The notes beneath the pieces are model-generated. The model saw nothing but the letters and a program-made list of their open reading frames with translations. It was not told the DNA's origin and did no database searches. Shown piece by piece: positions 56,782 to 64,000 of a stretch of 64,000 nucleotides of DNA. Source of the stretch: Cyrtodaria siliqua (taxonomy: Eukaryota; Mollusca; Bivalvia; Adapedonta; Hiatellidae). The first letter of the stretch is position 1. Each line of letters begins with the position of its first letter. The stretch spans positions 1 through 64,000 of the forward strand of contig JAWPHD010003276.1 in NCBI GenBank assembly GCA_037043455.1. Reading direction: 5' to 3'. The position numbers and the translations under genes are program-made.

Positions 56782-59759
56782 TCTCAATATTGTATAAGTA
56801 TGTCTATATGAAAACTATTTGTTTCATCCAGTCCCAATATTTTATTAGCATGAAATATTTTACAAGCATGCCTATATTCATCCAGTCCCAATAATGAACT
56901 ATTTCAGTTTCATCCAGTCCCAATATTGTTTAAGCATGTCTGCTATATGAGAACTATTTGAGTTTCATCCAGTCCCAATATTTTATAAGCATGTTTGCTA
57001 TATGAAAACAATTTCAGTTTCATCAAGTCTCAATATTTTATAAGCATGTCTATATGAAAACTATTTGTTTCATCCAGTCCCAATATTTTATTGGCATGAA
57101 ATATTTTACAAGCATGCCTATATTCATCCAATCCCAATAATCAACTATTTCAGTTTCATCCAGTCCCAATATTTTATAAGCATGTCTATATGAAAACTAT
57201 TTCAGTTTCATCCATTCCCAATATTTTATTAGCATGAAATATTTTACAAGCATGCCTATATTCATCTAGTCCCAATAATGAACCATTTCAGTTTCATCCA
57301 GTCCCAATATTTTATAAGCATGTCTATATGAAAACAATTTCAGTTTCATCCAGTCTCAATATTGTATAAGCATGTCTATATGAAAACTATTTAAGTTTCA
57401 TCCAGTCTCAATATTGTATAAGTATGTCTATATGAAAACTATTTGTTTCATCCAGTCCCAATATTTTATTAGCATGAAATATTTTACAAGCATGCCTATA
57501 TTCATCCAGTCCCAATAATGAACTATTTCAGTTTCATCCAGTCCCAATATTGTTTAAGCATGTCTGCTATATGAGAACTATTTGAGTTTCATCCAGTCCC
57601 AATATTTTATAAGCATGTTTGCTATATGAAAACAATTTCAGTTTCATCAAGTCTCAATATTTTATAAGCATGTCTATATTAAAACTATTTGTTTCATCCA
57701 GTCCCAATATTTTATTGGCATGAAATATTTTACAAGCATGCCTATATTCATCCAATCCCAATAATCAACTATTTCAGTTTCATCCAGTCCCAATATTTTA
57801 TAAGCATGTCTATATGAAAACTATTTGTTTCATCCAGTCCCAATATTTTATTGGCATGAAATATTTTACAAGCATGCCTATATTCATCCAGTCCCAATAA
57901 TGAACTATTTCAGTTTCATCCAGTCCCAATATTGTTTAAGCATGTCTGCTATATGAGAACTATTTGAGTTTCATCCAGTCCCAATATTTTATAAGCATGT
58001 TTGCTATATGAAAACAATTTCAGTTTCATCAAGTCTCAATATTTTATAAGCATGTCTATATGAAAACTATTTGTTTCATCCAGTCCCAATATTTTATTGG
58101 CATGAAATATTTTACAAGCATGCCTATATTCATCCAATCCCAATAATCAACTATTTCAGTTTCATCCAGTCCCAATATTTTATAAGCATGTCTATATGAA
58201 AACTATTTGTTTCATCCAGTCCCAATATTTTATTGGCATGAAATATTTTACAAGCATGCCTATATTCATCCAGTCCCAATAATGAACTATTTCAGTTTCA
58301 TCCAGTCCCAATATTTTATAAGCATGTCTATATGAAAACTATTTGAGACTCATCCAGTCCCAATATTTTATGAGCATGTCTGTATGGAAACTATTTCAGT
58401 ATCATCCAGTCCCAATATTTTATGAGCATGTCTGCTATATGAGAACTATTTGAGTTTCATCCAGTCCCAATATTTTATAAGCATGTCTATATGAAAACAA
58501 TTTCAGTTTCATCCAGTCTCAATATTGTATAAGCATGTCTATATGAAAACTATTTAAGTTTCATCCAGTCTCAATATTGTATAAGTATGTCTATATGAAA
58601 ACTATTTGTTTCATCCAGTCCCAATATTTTATTAGCATGAAATATTTTACAAGCATGCCTATATTCATCCAGTCCCAATAATGAACTATTTCAGTTTCAT
58701 CCAGTCCCAATATTTTATAAGCATGTCTATATGAAAACTATTTAAGTTTCAACCAGTCTCAATATTTTATAAGCATGTCTATATGAAAACCATTTCAGTT
58801 TCATCCAGTCCCAATATTTTATAAGCATGTCTATATGAAAACTATTTAAGTTTCATCCAGTCTCAATATTTTATAAGCATGTCTATATGAAAAGTATTTC
58901 ATTTTCATCCAATCTCAATATTGTATAAGCATGTCTATATGAAAACTATTTAAGTTTCATCCAGTGCCAATATTTTATAAGGATGTCTATATGAAAAGTA
59001 TTTCATTTTCATCCAGACCCAATCTTTTATAAGCATGTCTATATGAAAACTATTTGTTTCATCCAGTCCCAATATTTTATTAGCATGAAATATTTTACAA
59101 GCATGCCTATATTCATCCAGTCCCAATAATGAACTATTTCAGTTTCATCCAGTCCCAATATTTTATAAGCATGTCTATATGAAAACCATTTCAGTTTCAT
59201 CCAGTCCCAATATTTTATAAGCATGTCTATATGAAAACTATTTAAGTTTCATCCAGTCTCAATATTTTATAAGCATGTCTATATGAAAACTATTTAAGTT
59301 TCAACCAGTCTCAATATTTTATAAGCATGTCTATATGAAAACCATTTCAGTTTCATCCAGTCCCAATATTTTATAAGCATGTCTATATGAAAACTATTTA
59401 AGTTTCATCCAGTCTCAATATTTTATAAGCATGTCTATATGAAAACCATTTCAGTTTCATCCAGTCTCAATATTTTATAAGCATGTCTATATGAAAACCA
59501 TTTCAGTTTTATCCAGTCCCAATATTTTATAAGCATGTCTATATGAAAACCATTTCAGTTTTATCCAGTCCCAATATTTTATAAGCATGCCTATATGAAA
59601 ACTATTTCAGTTTCATCCAATCTCAATATTTTATAAGCATGTCTCTATTTCATCCAGTCCCAATAATGAACTATTTCAGTTTCATTCAGTCTCAATATTT
59701 TATAAGCATGTCTATATGAAAACAATTTGAGACTCATCCAGTCCCAATATTGTATAAGC

Positions 59760-62700
59760 ATGTCTATATGAAATGTATTTCAGTTTCATCCAGTCCCAAT
59801 ATTGTATAAGCATGTCTATATGAAAACGTATTTCAGTTTCACCCAGTCCCAATATTGTATAAGCATGTCTATATGAAAACGTATTTCAGTTTCATCCAGT
59901 CCCAATATTGTATAAGCATGCCTAAATGAAAACCATTTCAGTTTCATCCAGTCCCAATATTGTATAAGCATGTCTATATGAAAACGTATTTCAGTTTCAT
60001 CCAGTCCCAATATTGTATAAGCATGCCTAAATGAAAACCATTTCAGTTTCATCCAGTACCAATATTGTATAAGCATGTCTATATGAAAACGTATTTCAGT
60101 TTCATCCAGTCCCAATATTGTATAAGCATGCCTAAATGAAAACCATTTCAGTTTCATCCAGTACCAATATTGTATAAGCATGTCTATATGAAAACGTATT
60201 TCAGTTTCATCCAGTCTCAATATTGTATAAGCATGTCTATATGAAAACTATTTAAGTTTCATCCAGTCTCAATATTGTATAAGTATGTCTATATGAAAAC
60301 TATTTGTTTCATCCAGTCCCAATATTTTATTAGCATGAAATATTTTACAAGCATGCCTATATTCATCCAGTCCCAATAATGAACTATTTCAGTTTCATCC
60401 AATCTCAATATTGTATAAGCATGTCTATATGAAAACTATTTAAGTTTCATCTAGTGCCAATATTTAATAAGGATGTCTATATGAAAAGTATTTCATTTTC
60501 ATCCAGACCCAATCTTTTATAAGCATGTCTATATGAAAACTATTTGTTTCATCCAGTCCCAATATTTTATTAGCATGAAATATGTTACAAGCATGCCTAT
60601 ATTCATCCAGTCCCAATAATGAACTATTTCAGTTTCATCCAGTCCCAATATTTTATAAGCATGTCTATATGAAAACTATTTAAGTTTCAACCAGTCTCAA
60701 TATTTTATAAGCATGTCTATATGAAAACCATTTCAGTTTCATCCAGTCCCAATATTTTATAAGCATGTCTATATGAAAACTATTTAAGTTTCATCCAGTC
60801 TCAATATTTTATAAGCATGTCTATATGAAAACCATTTCAGTTTCATCCAGTCTCAATATTTTATAAGCATGTCTATATTAAAACCATTTCAGTTTTATCC
60901 AGTCCCAATATTTTATAAGCATGTCTATATGAAAACCATTTCAGTTTTATCCAGTCCCAATATTTTATAAGCATGCCTATATGAAAACTATTTCAGTTTC
61001 ATCCAATCTCAATATTGTATAAGCATGTCTCTATTTCATCCAGTCCCAATAATGAACTATTTCAGTTTCATTCAGTCTCAATATTTTATAAGCATGTCTA
61101 TATGAAAACAATTTGAGACTCATCCAGTCCCAATATTGTATAAGCATGTCTATATGAAATGTATTTCAGTTTCATCCAGTCCCAATATTGTATAAGCATG
61201 TCTATATGAAAACGTATTTCAGTTTCACCCAGTCCCAATATTGTATAAGCATGTCTATATGAAAACGTATTTCAGTTTCATCCAGTCCCAATATTGTATA
61301 AGCATGCCTAAATGAAAACCATTTCAGTTTCATCCAGTCCCAATATTGTATAAGCATGTCTATATGAAAACGTATTTCAGTTTCATCCAGTCCCAATATT
61401 GTATAAGCATGCCTAAATGAAAACCATTTCAGTTTCATCCAGTACCAATATTGTATAAGCATGTCTATATGAAAACGTATTTCAGTTTCATCCAGTCCCA
61501 ATATTGTATAAGCATGCCTAAATGAAAACCATTTCAGTTTCATCCAGTCCCAATATTGTATAAGCATGTCTATATGAAAACGTATTTCAGTTTCATCCAG
61601 TCCCAATATTGTATAAGCATGTCTATATGAAAACGTATTTCAGTTTCATCCAGTCCCAATATTTTATAAGCATGCCTCTATTTCATCCAGTCCCAATAAT
61701 GAACTATTTCAGTTTCATTCAGTCTCAATATTTTATAAGCATGTCTATATGAAAACAATTTGAGACTCATCCAGTCCCAATATTGTATAAGCATGTCTAT
61801 ATGAAAACGTATTTCAGTTTCATCCAGTCCCAATATTGTATAAGCATGTCTATATGAAAACGTATTTCAGTTTCATCCAGTCCCAATATTGTATAAGCAT
61901 GCCTAAATGAAAACCATTTCAGTTTCATCCAGTCCCAATATTGTATAAGCATGTCTATATGAAAACGTATTTCAGTTTCATCCAGTCCCAATATTGTATA
62001 AGCATGCCTAAATGAAAACCATTTCAGTTTCATCCAGTCCCAATATTGTATAAGCATGTCTATATGAAAACGTATTTCAGTTTTATCCAGTCCCAATATT
62101 GTATAAGCATGCCTAAATGAAAACCATTTCAGTTTCATCCAGTCCCAATATTGTATAAGTATGTCTATATGAAAACGTATTTCAGTTTCATCCAGTCCCA
62201 ATATTGTATAAGCATGTCTATATGAAAACATATTTCAGTTTCATCCAGTCTCAATATTTTATAAGCATGTCTATATGAAAACCATTTCAGTTTCATCCAG
62301 TCCCAATATTGTATAAGCATGCCTAAATGAAAACCATTTCAGTTTCATCCAGTCCCAATATTGTATAAGCATGTCTATATGAAAACGTATTTCAGTTTCA
62401 TCCAGTCCCAATATTGTATAAGCATGCCTAAATGAAAACCATTTCAGTTTCATCCAGTCCCAATATTGTATAAGCATGTCTATATGAAAACGTATTTCAG
62501 TTTCATCCAGTCCCAATATTGTATAAGCATGTCTATATGAAAACGTATTTCAGTTTCATCCAGTCTCAATATTTTATAAGCATGTCTATATGAAAACCAT
62601 TTCAGTTTCATCCAGTCTCAATATTTTATAAGCATGTCTATATGAAAACCATTTCAGTTTCATCCAGTCTCAATATTTTATAAGCATGTCTATATGAAAA

Positions 62701-63645
62701 CCATTTCAGTTTCATCCAGTCTCAATATTGTATAAGCATGCCTATATGAAAACCATTTCAGTTTCATCCAGTCTCAATATTGTATAAGCATGTCTATATG
62801 AAAACTATTTCAGTTTCATCCAGTCCCAATATTTTATAAGCATGCCTATATTTCATCCAATCCAAATAATGAACCATTTCAGTTTCATTCAGTCTCAATA
62901 TTTTATAAGCATGTATATATGAAAAACATTTCAGTTTCATCCAGCCCCAATATTTTATAAGCATGTCTATATGAAAACCATTTCACTTTCATCCAATCTC
63001 AATATTTTATAGGCATGTATATATGAAAAACATTTCAGTTTCATGCAGTCTCAATATTTTATCAGCATGTCTATATGAAAATATTTCAGTTTTATCCAGT
63101 CCCAATATTTTATAAGCATGTCTATATGAAAACCATTTCAGTTTCATTCAGTCTCAATATTTTATAAGCATGTCTATATGAAAACTATTTGAGACTCATC
63201 CAGTCTCAATAGTTTATAAGCATGTCTATATGAAAACGTATTTCAGTTTCATCCAGTCCCAATATTGTATAAGCATGCCTAAATGAAAACCATTTCAGTA
63301 TCATCCAGTCCCAATATTGTATAAGCATGTCAATATGAAAACGTATTTCAGTTTCATCCAGTCCCAATATTGTATAAGCATGCCTAAATGAAAACCATTT
63401 CAGTTTCATCCAGTCCCAATATTGTATAAGCATGTCTATATGAAAACGTATTTCAGTTTCATCCAGTCCCAATATTGTATAAGCATGCCTAAATGAAAAC
63501 CATTTCAGTTTCATCCAGTCCCAATATTGTATAAGCATGTCTATATGAAAACGTATTTCAGTTTCATCCAGTCCCAATATTGTATAAGCATGTCTATATG
63601 AAAACGTATTTCAGTTTCATCCAGTCCCAATATTTTATAAGCATG
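59760..63645. repeat. 105-bp (53+52) dimeric satellite subfamily blocks
   Basis: An alternating unit with TCTATATGAAAACGTATTTC (53 bp) and one with CCTAAATGAAAACCATTTCA (52 bp), both with TTGTATAAGCATG. Blocks lie at about 59810-60235, 61195-61660, 61795-62240, 62300-62560 and 63220-63640. The 105-bp period is 35 codons, so the minus strand stays open up to 144 codons (repeat DETEIRFHIDMLIQYWDWMK type). The 59.8 and 61.2 kb blocks are themselves copies about 1386 bp apart. Confidence 0.85.
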
Positions 63646-63885
63646 TCTATATGAAAACCATTTCAGTTTCATCCAGTCCCAATATTTTATAAGCATGTCT
63701 ATATGAAAACTATTTGAGACTCATCCAGTCCCAATATTTTATTAGCATGTCTATGTGAAAACTATTTGAGACTCATCCAGTCCCAATATTTTTTAAGCAT
63801 GTCTTTATGAAAACTATTTCAGTTTCATCCAGTCCCAATATTTTATAAGTTGGTGAAAACTATTTCAGTTATATCCAGTTTTAGT

Positions 63886-64000
63886 ATCTCAGACCTGCAG
63901 GAAATCACATGTAGAAATACCTATTTTCAAACGCGAAACTGACCACAGGCACCAACAAAATAAATATAGATATAAAAATTGAACAGGAAAAGTAACATTC
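63886..64000. other. Right flank of the satellite
   Basis: Unique-looking AT-rich sequence, with no feature recognised. Confidence 0.5.

Larger units (their letters stand above)
52358..63885. repeat. 52-bp satellite, right segment
   Basis: Same monomer family as 37309-48542. New compound units appear: TTAGCATGAAATATTTTACA + AGCATGCCTATATTCATCC, and TATTTGTTTCATCC units lacking CAGT. It ends at TATATCCAGTTTTAGTATCT (about 63885), after which 63886-64000 is ordinary unique-looking sequence. No gene is supported. Confidence 0.95.

Noticed and set aside
59816..63577. Minus-strand frames of 81-144 codons as genes
   Set aside because: They are the 105-bp satellite dimer read in a phase-preserving way, with no start or splice context.
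37309..63885. CRISPR-like array of regularly spaced repeats
   Set aside because: There are no unique spacers: the repeat units are contiguous and the genome is eukaryotic.

Overview
This window looks like animal nuclear DNA, most likely from a marine bivalve or related mollusc. It is AT-rich with very low gene density. The only coding exons have GT-AG introns. The rest is dense with tRNA-derived SINEs, small fold-back DNA transposons, repeats that start near CCGT/GTCC microsatellites (resembling the bivalve 'pearl' type), a decayed LINE and a very large satellite. The mollusc call is inferred from these repeat types; I cannot name a species. Nothing prokaryotic was seen: no operons, CRISPR arrays or ribosome binding sites.

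Layout. Positions 1-3.9 kb hold SINE fragments, a near-perfect palindrome and a MITE. Positions 3.9-18.2 kb carry the 3' part of one plus-strand gene. It has a possible 24-nt microexon (3947-3970) and exons at 7340-7525, 13439-13718 and 17585-18174 (stop included), whose splice phases fit together. The product is a low-complexity, acidic/basic, tyrosine-rich tail with many Y-x-N motifs (mostly YEN) and three copies of a proline-rich 16-residue repeat. This suggests a cytoplasmic signalling tail that binds SH2 and SH3 adaptors. The 5' end, any ectodomain and any transmembrane exon are not visible. Its introns are full of repeats. Positions 18.2-37.3 kb are intergenic, with minisatellites, hairpins, MITEs and SINEs. 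They include a three-level nest (SINE, SINE, Helentron-like element) at 35.3-37.1 kb.

From about 37.3 to 63.9 kb the window is a roughly 26-kb satellite of about 52-bp units (AATATTTTATAAGCATG... type). Higher-order duplications of about 2.39, 2.13 and 1.39 kb and a 53+52 bp dimer subfamily occur within it. The array is interrupted by a short dispersed repeat (37.64-37.82 kb), a 566-bp MITE (38.85-39.41 kb) and a 3.8-kb non-LTR retrotransposon (48.54-52.36 kb). The retrotransposon encodes an SGNH-esterase/zinc-knuckle segment followed by endonuclease and reverse transcriptase, and all are damaged by stops and frameshifts.

The strongest candidates for follow-up are: (i) the modular YxN-rich gene with its microexon and repeat-expanded SH3 ligand; (ii) the LINE layout, in which the esterase/zinc-knuckle and endonuclease/RT parts share one reading frame broken by a single TAG, with no Met before the endonuclease core; (iii) the family of Helentron-like elements whose exact boundaries are revealed by nested insertion; (iv) the hierarchical satellite.
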